A stretch of DNA of 64,000 bases from an uncultured Clostridia bacterium (GCA_947627135.1 CANQUV010000009.1:1-64000), one strand, 5' to 3'; counted from the stretch's first letter, positions 16,043 through 24,940 are shown. Notes: generated by a model not told the origin, from the letters alone. Program-made: numbers and translations.

Positions 16043-18814
16043 ATGTCGACAGCTGCTTTGGAAAAAATAGCATCAACTCAACATAAATGGGAGAATAAAA
16101 AAGGTTTCTCCGGTTTTATTTATAAAAACAGATATGTACTTTTATCTTTTTTCATTCCATTTGTAATAATGACAGTTGCCTTTGCTTTAATGGGAGTTTC
16201 ACCCTTTGGCAATAATCAAATACTTGTTACAGATCTTTGGCATCAGTACTATCCGTTTTTAGCAGATTATCAGGACAAACTTAAATCAGGTGAATCTCTG
16301 TTTTATACATGGTCGGTTGGTGCCGGAACAAACTATTTTGCTCTTGCTTCCTATTATCTTGCAAGTCCCATGAACTTTTTATCTGTATTTATCCCCAGCG
16401 AGTGGTTAAGACAGTTTTTGGCTTTTAGTGTTGTTACTAAAATTGCTCTTGCCGGAATGTTCATGTCAATATTTTTACGTTATACTTTTAAAAAGAACGA
16501 CTATTCTATTTTTATGTTTTCAATATTATTCTCTTTCTGCGCATTCTTTATGGGTTATTATTGGAACACTATATGGCTTGATACAGTTGCATTAACTCCT
16601 TTAGTTGTTATGGGAACTGTTGCTTTATTAAGAGAAGGTAAGTTTAAGGTTTATGTAATAAGTTTGGCTCTTTCTGTTTTGGCTAACTACTATATTGGCC
16701 TGTTTACTTGTATTTTCGTGGGATTGATTTATATTGCATACACTATTTGCAATTGGAACGGTTCTAAAAAATTCTTTATCAGCCTTTTTAAAATGGCAGG
16801 ATTTTCTGTTATAGCTCTTTCAATTACTGCGTTTTTAATGCTTCCTGCGTTTTTTGGATTACAGACAACCCACGCAACCTCAAGCGTATTCCCTTCAACT
16901 TACAGCATAAATATCGGTACTCCTGCCGACTTTATGGGTACTCTTGACGCTGTAAGAAAAGTTTTTACAAATACACTTTCATTTATTAAACCCAATACTA
17001 AAGATGCAGATCGTTTGCCTAATATTGCCTGCGGAGCAATTTCGCTGGTTTTGGCAATTGTTTTTCTTGCCTGCAAAAAAATTAAATTAAGAGAAAAGCT
17101 TGTTTGTTCAGGTCTTTTAATTTTTCTTACTTTAAGTTTTATTATCCGTCAGCTTGATTATATGTGGCATGGATTCCATTTTACCAATATGATCCCTTAT
17201 CGTTTCAGCTATCTGTTTAGTTTTGTGCTGATTGTAATGGCGTTTAGGGCATTTATGGTTATAGATTTTGCTAATTACCTTGATGTTATTGTTGCAACTT
17301 TGGGTACTTTGGTAATAATTTTGCTCTCGATCGGAGTGCAGGAAAGTTACGCCATTATAGGAACATCCATACTTGCTGCAATAATTCTTTTAATGTTGTT
17401 TCTTTATTCAAAAAGATTTATTCCAAAACAAGTTATGTCCATAGTGCTTATACTTGTAGTTTTGGCAGAATGTTCTGCAACAGGATATATTGGTGTAAAA
17501 ACAACAACTATTACAACTATGAGAGATTATCCCAGAGGTGAGGGAAATACTGCGAATGTTATTGAGTCTATGAATAACAGAGAAAAAGATACTCCTGAAC
17601 TTTGGAGAGCTGAAATGACAAGTACCCAAACTCTTAACGACGGTGCGCTCAACCATTATCACGGCATTTCAATGTTTAACTCAATGGCTAATGAGACAAC
17701 AACAATATTTATGCAGAACTTTGGTCTGATGGGTTGGCAAAGCGGAAACCGCTATAATTATGCAGAAAGTTCTCCTATATCTGATTTGTTCCTTAATATT
17801 AAATATTTAATATCCCGTGACGGCAATTACAGAAACACATACTCTTATAACGAAGTTTATTCAAACGGTAATGTTAAATTATTGGAGAACAATAAATATA
17901 TTCCAATGGGATTTATGACTAACAAGGAGCTTTTGAACTGGAACTATACAGATGCAGAGGATACCTATAATCCTATTGAACAGCAGGGTAATTTCTTTAA
18001 GCTTGCAACAGGCATAAACGAAGATGTTTACACACCTATTCAGGTAAAAACTCAAAGTCATACAAGCTATGACAAGTTCCCTGTGAATAAAACATCCTAC
18101 GGAAAGTATAACTTTAAATGTAATGACAGCAGCGTAACTCCTCATTTGCAGTGGAACTATGATATTGACGAAACAGGTTATTACTTTGCTTATGCTTTAG
18201 TAAGTAAGGCGGATAATGTAAATATACTTTTGAATAATGTTCAGCAGGGCAATTCAATTTATATTAAGCGTCCTTATATTATGAACCTGGGACAGTTCAG
18301 TAAAGGCGATAAGCTGTCGCTTTCCTTTGACCTTGAAGCAGGTGCAGAAGGTACAGCACAGATTTATGTGGCTAAATTTAACGAAGATGTATTTGAAAAA
18401 GGCTACAATATATTAAAAGAGCATTACATGGCAACAGATAATCATACAGACTCTTCTATGGAAGGAACCATAGACGCCGGTGAGGGAGGATTATTCTATT
18501 CATCTGTACCTTACGAAGAAGGCTGGAGCGCTTATGTTGACGGAGTTCTCACAAATATTACTCCTGTTGGCGGTTCTATGATAGCATTTGAGCTTCCAAA
18601 GGGTAAACACACAATAAAATTAAGTTATATTCCTAAAGGATATATTCCGGGAACAATTATATCATTAATGGGACTTGCGGCATTAGTTCTGGCAATTGTT
18701 ATTAACAGAAAACACCAAAAAAAATTGGCTCTAATGCCTGTTTCTGAAAAGGTTAATAAGACAAATAGCAAAAACAAAAAAACCTCTAAAAACAAGTCTA
18801 AAAAGAAAAAGTAA
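16043..18814 (+). CDS. YfhO family membrane protein (GT-C-type glycosyltransferase)
   Basis: 923 residues. The N-terminal two thirds contain about a dozen hydrophobic helices with the family segments TDLWHQYYPFLADYQ and GAGTNYFALASYYLASP. A large outward domain of about 320 residues follows, then one last helix near 880-900 and a lysine-rich tail (18780-18814). YfhO proteins in Bacillus and Listeria act with a CsbB-type GT2 enzyme and a GtcA-type flippase to decorate wall or lipoteichoic acids. Exactly those two partners are encoded divergently next door. ATG 16043 follows taggaggtt. The acceptor polymer is unknown. Confidence 0.9.
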   Translation: MSTAALEKIASTQHKWENKKGFSGFIYKNRYVLLSFFIPFVIMTVAFALMGVSPFGNNQILVTDLWHQYYPFLADYQDKLKSGESLFYTWSVGAGTNYFALASYYLASPMNFLSVFIPSEWLRQFLAFSVVTKIALAGMFMSIFLRYTFKKNDYSIFMFSILFSFCAFFMGYYWNTIWLDTVALTPLVVMGTVALLREGKFKVYVISLALSVLANYYIGLFTCIFVGLIYIAYTICNWNGSKKFFISLFKMAGFSVIALSITAFLMLPAFFGLQTTHATSSVFPSTYSINIGTPADFMGTLDAVRKVFTNTLSFIKPNTKDADRLPNIACGAISLVLAIVFLACKKIKLREKLVCSGLLIFLTLSFIIRQLDYMWHGFHFTNMIPYRFSYLFSFVLIVMAFRAFMVIDFANYLDVIVATLGTLVIILLSIGVQESYAIIGTSILAAIILLMLFLYSKRFIPKQVMSIVLILVVLAECSATGYIGVKTTTITTMRDYPRGEGNTANVIESMNNREKDTPELWRAEMTSTQTLNDGALNHYHGISMFNSMANETTTIFMQNFGLMGWQSGNRYNYAESSPISDLFLNIKYLISRDGNYRNTYSYNEVYSNGNVKLLENNKYIPMGFMTNKELLNWNYTDAEDTYNPIEQQGNFFKLATGINEDVYTPIQVKTQSHTSYDKFPVNKTSYGKYNFKCNDSSVTPHLQWNYDIDETGYYFAYALVSKADNVNILLNNVQQGNSIYIKRPYIMNLGQFSKGDKLSLSFDLEAGAEGTAQIYVAKFNEDVFEKGYNILKEHYMATDNHTDSSMEGTIDAGEGGLFYSSVPYEEGWSAYVDGVLTNITPVGGSMIAFELPKGKHTIKLSYIPKGYIPGTIISLMGLAALVLAIVINRKHQKKLALMPVSEKVNKTNSKNKKTSKNKSKKKK

Positions 18815-18887
18815 GAAGATAATGATACATCTGAAATAAGTATAAAAAAGCAGTTTAAAATAATGCTGAAAACAAAAAATAATAGGA

Positions 18888-18923
18888 AAACCCGCAGAGC
18901 TTAATGCTTTGCGGGTTTGTTTT
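18888..18923 (+). terminator. Intrinsic terminator of the YfhO gene
   Basis: Stem aaacccgcagagc / gctttgcgggttt (13 bp, one G-T pair) with a 5-base loop followed by gttttgtt, 75 bases after the stop codon. Confidence 0.8.
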
Positions 18924-19008
18924 GTTAAAGAACATTCAATGAATTCAGGTTTCCTTAATCTTTTGTTTATAATATTTTTCGTTTAGTTTTCTTTTGGATC
19001 TGCAAAAT

Positions 19009-19899
19009 TTATAAATTAACCTTTTTATCAGCTTTGTTAAGTTTTTTAAGCATTATGTTTCCTTTTAAAACCATAAAAAACGCAAGTATAAAAATAAAAA
19101 TACATACGATAAAACCTGTTGTTTCAATCATTAATTCTTTGAATTGTGCATTTTTTCCAAACTGACTAAATAATGCAGTTTCTAACGCTATTAAAGAAGA
19201 AAGAGCATTTACAAGGCTTATTGCTTTTGCGGCGGTAAGAACGGGATTTTCAAGTTTGCGGTATCTTATTAAATTAAATATTGAAATGGTTATGCAGTAA
19301 AATGTATATGCGGCTACAAAATAAATAAGAAATCCGGGATAATGGTAGCCTTTGTCCTGCCATATCATTTGCATGACTATTCCCATAAAAGCAATATTAA
19401 TAATAAAAAGCATAAATCCGCACATTCTGTATCTTATAAATTCATCTTTTAAATTTCTGTTGTGAGTATGAGAATGTACATATCTTACCAGTAACAATCT
19501 CGCAACTGCCAAAACCATATAATATGCGGCAATAGATACCCACCAGTGAGAAGAAAAAAACAAGCCTACAATAAGCTTAAAGGTTGCATAAACCAAGTTT
19601 ACTCCAAAGGATAAATAAAGAGAAACCTGAAAACGGAATAAATAATCCGTAATATATTTTTGGCTGAGCGGATTGCTCTGTGCTAAATTATATAAGAATC
19701 TATAAATTTTAGGAATTTTAAAGCAAATAGATGTAAGGCTGTAAGCAGATATGCTGTAAATTATACAGGAAAAAACGGGGTCTTCTTTGTTTTGCGAAAA
19801 AATAAAAATCAGAGAAACTGTGCAGAAAATTATCATGCATAAAAGCAAAGAAGTTGGAGGACTGAAAATCTTTATTATATTTTGTTTTATCTTTTCCAT
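19009..19899 (-). CDS. Uncharacterised multi-pass membrane protein
   Basis: 296 residues with about seven to eight hydrophobic helices (roughly 15-33, 40-58, 90-115, 120-137, 160-180, 188-208, 225-245, 258-282). The loops are short and basic. A motif VRYVHSHTHNRNLKDEFIRYRMCG lies in the middle loop, and a WQDKGYHYPG segment follows. I do not recognise the family. ATG 19899 is preceded by ggagatatt, so expression is credible. It is 39 bases downstream of the nth gene, so the two may share a transcript. No enzymatic motif is visible. Confidence 0.75.
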   Translation of the reverse strand: MEKIKQNIIKIFSPPTSLLLCMIIFCTVSLIFIFSQNKEDPVFSCIIYSISAYSLTSICFKIPKIYRFLYNLAQSNPLSQKYITDYLFRFQVSLYLSFGVNLVYATFKLIVGLFFSSHWWVSIAAYYMVLAVARLLLVRYVHSHTHNRNLKDEFIRYRMCGFMLFIINIAFMGIVMQMIWQDKGYHYPGFLIYFVAAYTFYCITISIFNLIRYRKLENPVLTAAKAISLVNALSSLIALETALFSQFGKNAQFKELMIETTGFIVCIFIFILAFFMVLKGNIMLKKLNKADKKVNL

Positions 19900-19938
19900 T
19901 TAATATCTCCATATTTTTATGATCTAAATGATTTAATT

Positions 19939-20565
19939 TCAATCCTTTTTTCTGCAAAATTCATTCATACAACATTCTTCACATTTTGCCTTTCTTGCAG
20001 TACATACGGCTCTTCCGTGAAGTACAAGTCTGTGGCAAAAATCACTGCTTTCTTCAGGTGGAAGAACTTTTCTTAAAGCAAATTCTATCTTTTTTTGGTC
20101 TGTAAGCTGATGTAACCCAAGTCTTCTTGTAATTCTGATACAATGAGTGTCAACTACAACGGCAGGCTTGTTATAAATATCTCCCATAATCAAGTTTGCT
20201 GTTTTTCTGCCGATCCCCGGCAGGGTGACAAGATCATCTAAATTATCAGGTACCTTTCCACCAAAGTTTTCTTTGAGCGCTTTTGCCATAGCAACTATGT
20301 CTTTTGATTTTGTTTTATATAAACCGCAGCTCTTTATGTATTCGGAAACTTCTTCGGGTGTGGCATTTGCAAAATCATCAACAGTTTTAAACCTTTCAAA
20401 TAAAGCAGGTGTTACTATATTTACCCTTGCGTCTGTACACTGTGCCGCAAGCCGTGTTGCTATTAAAAGCTGGAGAGGATCTGTATATTCCAAAGAACAT
20501 ACTGCGTCGGGATATTCCCTTTTTAAAGACTCAACCGCTCTTTGTGCAATTTCCTTTTTAGTCAT
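19939..20565 (-). CDS. nth: Endonuclease III
   Basis: A 208-residue DNA glycosylase/AP lyase of base excision repair, removing oxidised pyrimidines. Visible: the helix-hairpin-helix LPGIGRKTANLI with the catalytic Lys, the catalytic Asp in VVDTHCIRITRRLG, and the C-terminal 4Fe-4S cysteine set C-x6-C-x2-C-x5-C. ATG 20565 has gaggtg at proper distance. The longer reading upstream (15 codons) has none. It is divergent from a HAD gene. Length is normal. Confidence 0.96.
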   Translation of the reverse strand: MTKKEIAQRAVESLKREYPDAVCSLEYTDPLQLLIATRLAAQCTDARVNIVTPALFERFKTVDDFANATPEEVSEYIKSCGLYKTKSKDIVAMAKALKENFGGKVPDNLDDLVTLPGIGRKTANLIMGDIYNKPAVVVDTHCIRITRRLGLHQLTDQKKIEFALRKVLPPEESSDFCHRLVLHGRAVCTARKAKCEECCMNEFCRKKD

Positions 20566-20666
20566 AATATCACCTCTTTTGTATTTTATCATATATAAAA
20601 ATAATATCAAATACTTTATTTAAGGAGAAAAGTATGTTAAAATATGGGATATATGAGGTGATTGTT

Positions 20667-21395
20667 ATGTATAAAAACTATATTTTTGACTTGTACGGAA
20701 CTTTGATTGATATTAATACTAACGAATGGGATATAGATTTATGGAATAAAATGTCGGTTTGGTACGGATATAACGGTGCGTTTTATTCGGCAGAAGAGTT
20801 AAACAGTACCTACGGAAAATTAGTTGATGAAGAAAAAGAAAAGGTTCATAAAAAGCACAACAACTATACCGTTATAGATATTAAAATAGAAAATGTCTTT
20901 AAAAAATTATATACTGAAAAAGGCGTAAAAGTCACAAAAGCACAAGTGCTTGAAACTGCGGCCGTTTTCAGATGTTATTCAACAGTTTATATTAAGCTTT
21001 ATGACGGCGTTATTGATTTACTTGATACATTAAAGGCAAAGGGAAAGAAAATATACCTGCTTTCAAATGCACAGCGTTCTTTTACGGAAAATGAAATCAA
21101 AATGTTAGGTTTGGAAAAATACTTTGACGGTATTGTTATAAGTTCTGATGAAGAATGTTCAAAGACTGATGTAAATTACTATAAAATCTTATTTGACAGA
21201 TACTCTCTTAAAAAAGAAGAATCCGTAATGATAGGAAACGATTATATTTCCGATATATCAGGTGCGGCTGATTTCGGTATAGACAGTCTTTATATACATC
21301 AGAGCATTTCTCCCGAGATCAAAGGTAAATTGAGAAGCAATTACAAAATTATGGACGGGGATGTATATAAAATTAAAAAGAAGATTGTAAAATAA
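20667..21395 (+). CDS. HAD family hydrolase (YjjG/haloacid dehalogenase-like)
   Basis: 242 residues of HAD subfamily IA. Motif I FDLYGTLIDI lacks the second Asp of DxD (Tyr instead). This also occurs in some FDLYGTL-type relatives, so it may still be a phosphatase. Motif II is LLSNAQ. Motif III is the lysine around SKTDVNYYK. Motif IV is GNDYISDI. ATG 20667 follows gaggtg; an 11-codon longer start is not supported. The substrate is unknown; nucleotide or sugar phosphates are common in the family. Confidence 0.85.
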   Translation: MYKNYIFDLYGTLIDINTNEWDIDLWNKMSVWYGYNGAFYSAEELNSTYGKLVDEEKEKVHKKHNNYTVIDIKIENVFKKLYTEKGVKVTKAQVLETAAVFRCYSTVYIKLYDGVIDLLDTLKAKGKKIYLLSNAQRSFTENEIKMLGLEKYFDGIVISSDEECSKTDVNYYKILFDRYSLKKEESVMIGNDYISDISGAADFGIDSLYIHQSISPEIKGKLRSNYKIMDGDVYKIKKKIVK

Positions 21396-21441
21396 ATAAA
21401 ATTTCTATAATAAACAAAACACATTTTAAAATATAATTATT

Positions 21442-21466
21442 CTCCCTCAGCAGAGGGAGTTTTTTA
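21442..21466 (+). terminator. Intrinsic terminator of the HAD gene
   Basis: Stem ctccctc / gagggag with loop agca followed by six T residues, about 45 bases after the HAD stop codon. Its T-run merges with the start of a family B repeat. Confidence 0.75.
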
Positions 21467-21556
21467 CTTTATAGGAAACTGACCGAAAACAATCGGGCAA
21501 AAAAAGCGTTTTATATGGTGCTGTCTGCCGGGCGGAACAGCCCGCCGGTTGCTTTT
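21460..21556 (+). repeat. Repeat B, copy 2
   Basis: Begins ttttttactttataggaaactg, continues with cgaaaacaatcggg (a short dyad), then ttttatatggtgctgtctgc, and ends with the dyad cgggcggaacagcccg. It aligns in order with copies at 12230, 56588 and, reversed, at 22401 and 31373. It lies between the HAD gene and arsR and holds no ORF. Confidence 0.7.
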
Positions 21557-21634
21557 ATGAAATACAATAAGCAGTTAAAAAGATATTTATATAAATATAA
21601 AATATATTAAATAATTAAAATTTTTAAAAAAATA

Positions 21635-21687
21635 TTGACATTGTAATTATTCAGTCATATAATAAATATATGAACAATAGTTCAAAT
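21635..21687 (+). promoter_or_regulatory. Promoter and SmtB/CzrA-type operator of the arsR-family gene
   Basis: TTGACA (21635-21640), a 17-base spacer and TATAAT (21658-21663) form a consensus promoter. Just after the likely start lies the dyad TGAAC-aata-GTTCA (21671-21684). This is the half-site type bound by metal-sensing SmtB/CzrA proteins. The site is placed so that the apo-repressor would block transcription of its own gene. Confidence 0.8.
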
Positions 21688-21703
21688 GAAAGGATGTTCA
21701 AAA

Positions 21704-22102
21704 ATGAGCGAAAAAAGTATTGATTCGAAAAGATCAGATATAAACAGCTTAAAAGTTTCAGAAAAACCATCTTTTATACACGCTCACGACGACCTTGTAG
21801 AAAAAGTAAACGAAAATATGCCTGATGAGGAAATTTTATATGATTTGGCAGAACTATATAAGGTTTTTGGTGACAGCACAAGAATAAAAATTCTTTATGT
21901 TTTGTTTGAGTCTGAAATGTGCGTTTATGATATTGCAAGGCTTTTGAATATGACCCAGTCTGCAATTTCGCATCAGCTTAAGGTTTTAAAACAGAGTAAG
22001 CTGGTACGATACAGAAGGGAAGGCAAAACGGTATTCTATTCTCTTGCAGACGACCATGTAAGAACCATAATCGACCAAGGTATGGAACACATAAGCGAAT
22101 AG
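21704..22102 (+). CDS. ArsR/SmtB family metal-responsive repressor
   Basis: 132 residues. The winged-helix domain includes the family core LAELYKVFGDSTRIKILYVLFESEMCVYDIARLLNMTQSAISHQLKVL (in pieces) and ends with DDHVRTIIDQGMEHISE. That pattern of Asp and His residues matches the alpha-5 zinc site (D-x-H...H) of SmtB/CzrA proteins. A Cys in the ELCV-like position also exists (EMCVYD). ATG 21704 is well spaced from aaagga. With the operator upstream and a Zn/Cd ATPase downstream, it probably senses zinc, cadmium or lead. Confidence 0.9.
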   Translation: MSEKSIDSKRSDINSLKVSEKPSFIHAHDDLVEKVNENMPDEEILYDLAELYKVFGDSTRIKILYVLFESEMCVYDIARLLNMTQSAISHQLKVLKQSKLVRYRREGKTVFYSLADDHVRTIIDQGMEHISE

Positions 22103-22127
22103 CAGCCGGTGGGCTGCAGACCTATAA

Positions 22128-22380
22128 AATAAAAGTTTTTGTGTCGCTTTTTTTAAAAAGCGACCGAGGATCAAAGGGCGAGAAGCCCTTTGTCGCCGTC
22201 GGTGACGGCGAAACAACCTGATAAAAAATAAAAAAGCAAGTTGTTTTAAAAATCAGGCGAGAAGCCCTTTGTCGCCGTCGATGACGGCGAAACAACCTGA
22301 TAATAAATAAAAAAAGCAAGTTGTTTTAAAAATCAGGCGAGAATTCCCTTGATGCTGTCGCCGTCGGTGACGGCGAAACC
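22128..22380 (+). repeat. Hairpin repeat A, copy 2 (tandem array of about three units)
   Basis: One lead hairpin (gtcgcttttt / aaaaagcgac) is followed by three units of about 80 bases. Each unit has gggcgagaagccc, then cgccgtcggtgacggcg, and then the linker caacctgataaaa...caagttgtttt, which can also pair at its ends. It begins 26 bases after the arsR stop codon. The array is nearly identical to the one at 24681-24940 and in the same direction. Confidence 0.85.
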
Positions 22381-22400
22381 CAATTAAAATTTAATAAACA

Positions 22401-22486
22401 AAACAAAAGACAGCTATCCCCATCCGAGAAAAAGCACCATAAAAAATCTTTTGAGCCGACTTTTTCGGCGGTTTACTATTAAAAAG
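22401..22486 (-). repeat. Repeat B, copy 3 (reverse orientation)
   Basis: Read on the minus strand it runs tagtaaaccgccgaaaaa, then gtcggctcaaaagat, then tttatggtgctttttctcgg and gatagctgtct. This is the same order of blocks as copy 2. It lies between array A2 and the HMA gene. Confidence 0.55.
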
Positions 22487-22517
22487 AAATTATAAAGTAG
22501 AAATAAGGAGAATAGAT

Positions 22518-22736
22518 ATGAAAAAAACATTTAAGTTAATTGACCTTGACTGCGCAAACTGTGCGGCAAAAATGGAAAACGGAATAAAAAAATTAGACGG
22601 AGTAATTGACGCTGAAATCAGCTTTATGACTCAGAAATTAACAATAGAAGCTGAAGAAGAAAGCTTTGATAAAATAATGAAGCAGGCGCAAAAAGTCTGC
22701 AAAAAAATAGAACCTGACTGCGTAATTGATATTTAA
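22518..22736 (+). CDS. Heavy-metal-associated (HMA) domain protein
   Basis: A 72-residue single HMA (ferredoxin-like) domain with the metal-binding DCANCAAKME motif (CxxC). The form is typical of the N-terminal domain of Zn/Cd/Pb ATPases (CadA/ZntA) rather than of copper chaperones. It is encoded separately 45 bases before an ATPase that lacks its own HMA domain. The pair therefore looks like a split ZntA in which this protein delivers or senses the metal. It has an aaggag ribosome binding site. Confidence 0.88.
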   Translation: MKKTFKLIDLDCANCAAKMENGIKKLDGVIDAEISFMTQKLTIEAEEESFDKIMKQAQKVCKKIEPDCVIDI

Positions 22737-22781
22737 CATTTAAAGTATTTAACTGTAAAAATAATCAGACGGGAGAAATGT

Positions 22782-24650
22782 ATGAGCAAAAAACAGAAAA
22801 AAATTCTTATAAGAATAATAATAAGTGCGGTTTTGCTTATCGGAGTTTACTTTATTCCCTTAGAAGGTTACATTAAGCTTTTGCTGTTTCTTGTTCCTTA
22901 TACAGTAATAGGCTGGGATATTCTGTGGAGAGCTGTACGCAATATAGCTCACGGGCAGATTTTCGATGAAAATTTTCTTATGACAGTTGCAACCGTTGGT
23001 GCTTTTTGTATAGGCGAATATCCCGAGGCAGTTTTCGTAATGCTTTTTTATCAGGTGGGCGAGCTGTTTCAAAACTATGCTGTGGGAAAAAGCAGAAAAT
23101 CCATAGCTTCTTTAATGGACATACGACCCGATTATGCAAATATCGAAGAAAACGGAGAACTTAAACAGGTTGATCCTGAAGAAGTTAAAATAGGAGATAC
23201 AATAATTGTAAAAGCAGGAGAGAGAATCCCTCTCGACGGTATCGTTTTAGAGGGTACATCAATGGTAAATACTTCTGCTTTAACAGGAGAGTCTGTTCCT
23301 AGAAAGATTACTGAAAATGATGATGTTATAAGCGGATGCGTAAATGAAGAGGGTGTTTTAAAGGTACAGGTTACTAAAAAATTCGGCGAATCTACTGTTT
23401 CTAAAATTTTAGAACTTGTTGAAAATTCAGCAAGCAAAAAGGCAAAAGCAGAAAATTTCATTACAAAGTTTGCAAAATACTATACTCCCTGTGTTGTGAT
23501 CGGAGCTGTTTTACTTGCAATTATCCCGCCTTTACTTTTTTCGGGAATGTGGAGTGAATGGATAAACAGAGCTCTGATATTTCTTGTAATTTCCTGCCCA
23601 TGTGCATTGGTCATATCTGTTCCCATGAGCTTTTTCGGAGGTATCGGGGGAGCTTCAAAATGTGGCATTCTTGTTAAAGGCGGAAACTATCTTGAAACCT
23701 TGGCAAAAACAGAGATTGTTGTGTTTGATAAAACCGGAACCCTTACAAAAGGCGTATTTAATGTAACAGCAGTTCATCCTGATATCTGTACCGAAAGTCA
23801 ACTTATAGAGTATGCGGCTATGGCGGAAAATTATTCTAATCATCCGATAGCAAAGTCAATAAAAGAAGCATATTCAAAAGACATTGACCAAAGCAGAATT
23901 AAAGATTCACAAGAAATATCAGGCAAGGGAATTAACGCAATTATTGACGGCAAAAAGATTTCCGTCGGCAACGATAAACTTATGGACAGTTTAGGGGTTA
24001 TGTGGCACCCTTGTCATAAAATCGGTACGACAGTTCATATATCGGTAAATAATGTTTATGCAGGACATATCGTTATTTCAGATGAAGTTAAAACAGACTC
24101 AAAGCAGGCAGTTAAAAATTTAAAAGCCGAGGGCGTTAAAAAGACCGTTATGCTTACGGGTGATAGTGATGTTGTAGGAAAAGCAGTGGGAGAAAGTTTA
24201 GGTATTGATGAAATTAACACAGAGCTTATGCCTGCCGATAAGGTAGATTGTGTTGAAAAACTGCTTGATGAAAATTCTGAAAAAGGTGCACTTGCATTTG
24301 TTGGCGACGGAATAAACGACGCACCGGTTTTGTCAAGAGCAGATATAGGTATAGCTATGGGAGCTATGGGAAGCGATGCCGCAATTGAAGCCGCCGATAT
24401 TGTACTTATGGACGACAGACCTTCAAAAATTCCTGTTGCAATTCAAATAGCAAAAGGAACCCTAAAAATCGTTAAGCAAAATATAATTTTTGCTTTGGGG
24501 GTAAAGGCTGTTGTGCTTTTATTGGGTGCATTGGGATATGCCAATATGTGGCTTGCGGTATTTGCAGATGTGGGAGTTGCAGTAATTGCCATCATAAATG
24601 CTATGAGAGCATTAAATACGAGTAAGTATTTAGAAAATAAAAAGGGTTAA
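22782..24650 (+). CDS. zntA: Zn2+/Cd2+/Pb2+-exporting P1B-type ATPase
   Basis: 622 residues. P1B ATPase without an N-terminal HMA domain: transmembrane pairs at about 5-60 and 65-95, the actuator LTGES, and a third pair with the metal site SCPCAL near 271. Also present: phosphorylation motif DKTGTLT near 316, NHPIA (HP of the P1B class), GDGINDAP near 507, and the last helices with FADVGVAVIAIINAMR. The conserved Asp there marks the zinc/cadmium class. It exports divalent soft metals. The operon context (ArsR sensor, HMA protein) agrees. cadA would be an equally valid name. Confidence 0.93.
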   Translation: MSKKQKKILIRIIISAVLLIGVYFIPLEGYIKLLLFLVPYTVIGWDILWRAVRNIAHGQIFDENFLMTVATVGAFCIGEYPEAVFVMLFYQVGELFQNYAVGKSRKSIASLMDIRPDYANIEENGELKQVDPEEVKIGDTIIVKAGERIPLDGIVLEGTSMVNTSALTGESVPRKITENDDVISGCVNEEGVLKVQVTKKFGESTVSKILELVENSASKKAKAENFITKFAKYYTPCVVIGAVLLAIIPPLLFSGMWSEWINRALIFLVISCPCALVISVPMSFFGGIGGASKCGILVKGGNYLETLAKTEIVVFDKTGTLTKGVFNVTAVHPDICTESQLIEYAAMAENYSNHPIAKSIKEAYSKDIDQSRIKDSQEISGKGINAIIDGKKISVGNDKLMDSLGVMWHPCHKIGTTVHISVNNVYAGHIVISDEVKTDSKQAVKNLKAEGVKKTVMLTGDSDVVGKAVGESLGIDEINTELMPADKVDCVEKLLDENSEKGALAFVGDGINDAPVLSRADIGIAMGAMGSDAAIEAADIVLMDDRPSKIPVAIQIAKGTLKIVKQNIIFALGVKAVVLLLGALGYANMWLAVFADVGVAVIAIINAMRALNTSKYLENKKG

Positions 24651-24680
24651 TCAAAAAGGAAAGTAAACCCGTTGTAATAG

Positions 24681-24940
24681 AAAAATAAAAGTTTTGGTCG
24701 AGCTTTTTCAAAAGCTCGCGAGGATCAAAGGGCGAGAAGCCCTTTGTCGCCGTCGGTGACGGCGAAACAACCTGATAAAAAATAAAAAAGCAAGTTGTTT
24801 TAAAAAATCAGGCGAGAAGTCCCTTGATGCTGTCGCCGCCAGTGACGGCGAAACAACCTGATAAAAAATAAAAAAGCAAGTTGTTTTAAAAATCAGGCGA
24901 GAAGTCCCTTGATGCTGTCGCTGTCGGTGACGGCGAAACC
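24681..24940 (+). repeat. Hairpin repeat A, copy 3 (tandem array of about three units)
   Basis: The lead hairpin here is gagctttt / aaaagctc, different in sequence from copy 2 but equally paired. Three units of about 80 bases follow, nearly identical to the 22128-22380 array. It starts 30 bases after the zntA stop codon. Together the two arrays bracket the HMA-zntA pair as direct repeats. Confidence 0.85.

Noticed and set aside
21986..22319. Minus-strand ORFs with Arg/Ser-rich proteins across the arsR end and array
   Set aside because: They translate the hairpin repeats (repeated RHRRRQRASR), overlap the real arsR gene and have no ribosome binding site.
22160..22380. CRISPR-like array of repeats upstream of the HMA gene
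   Set aside because: Only about three units of 80 bases that are repetitive along their whole length, with no unique spacers and no cas genes. Fits a tandem hairpin repeat, not CRISPR.
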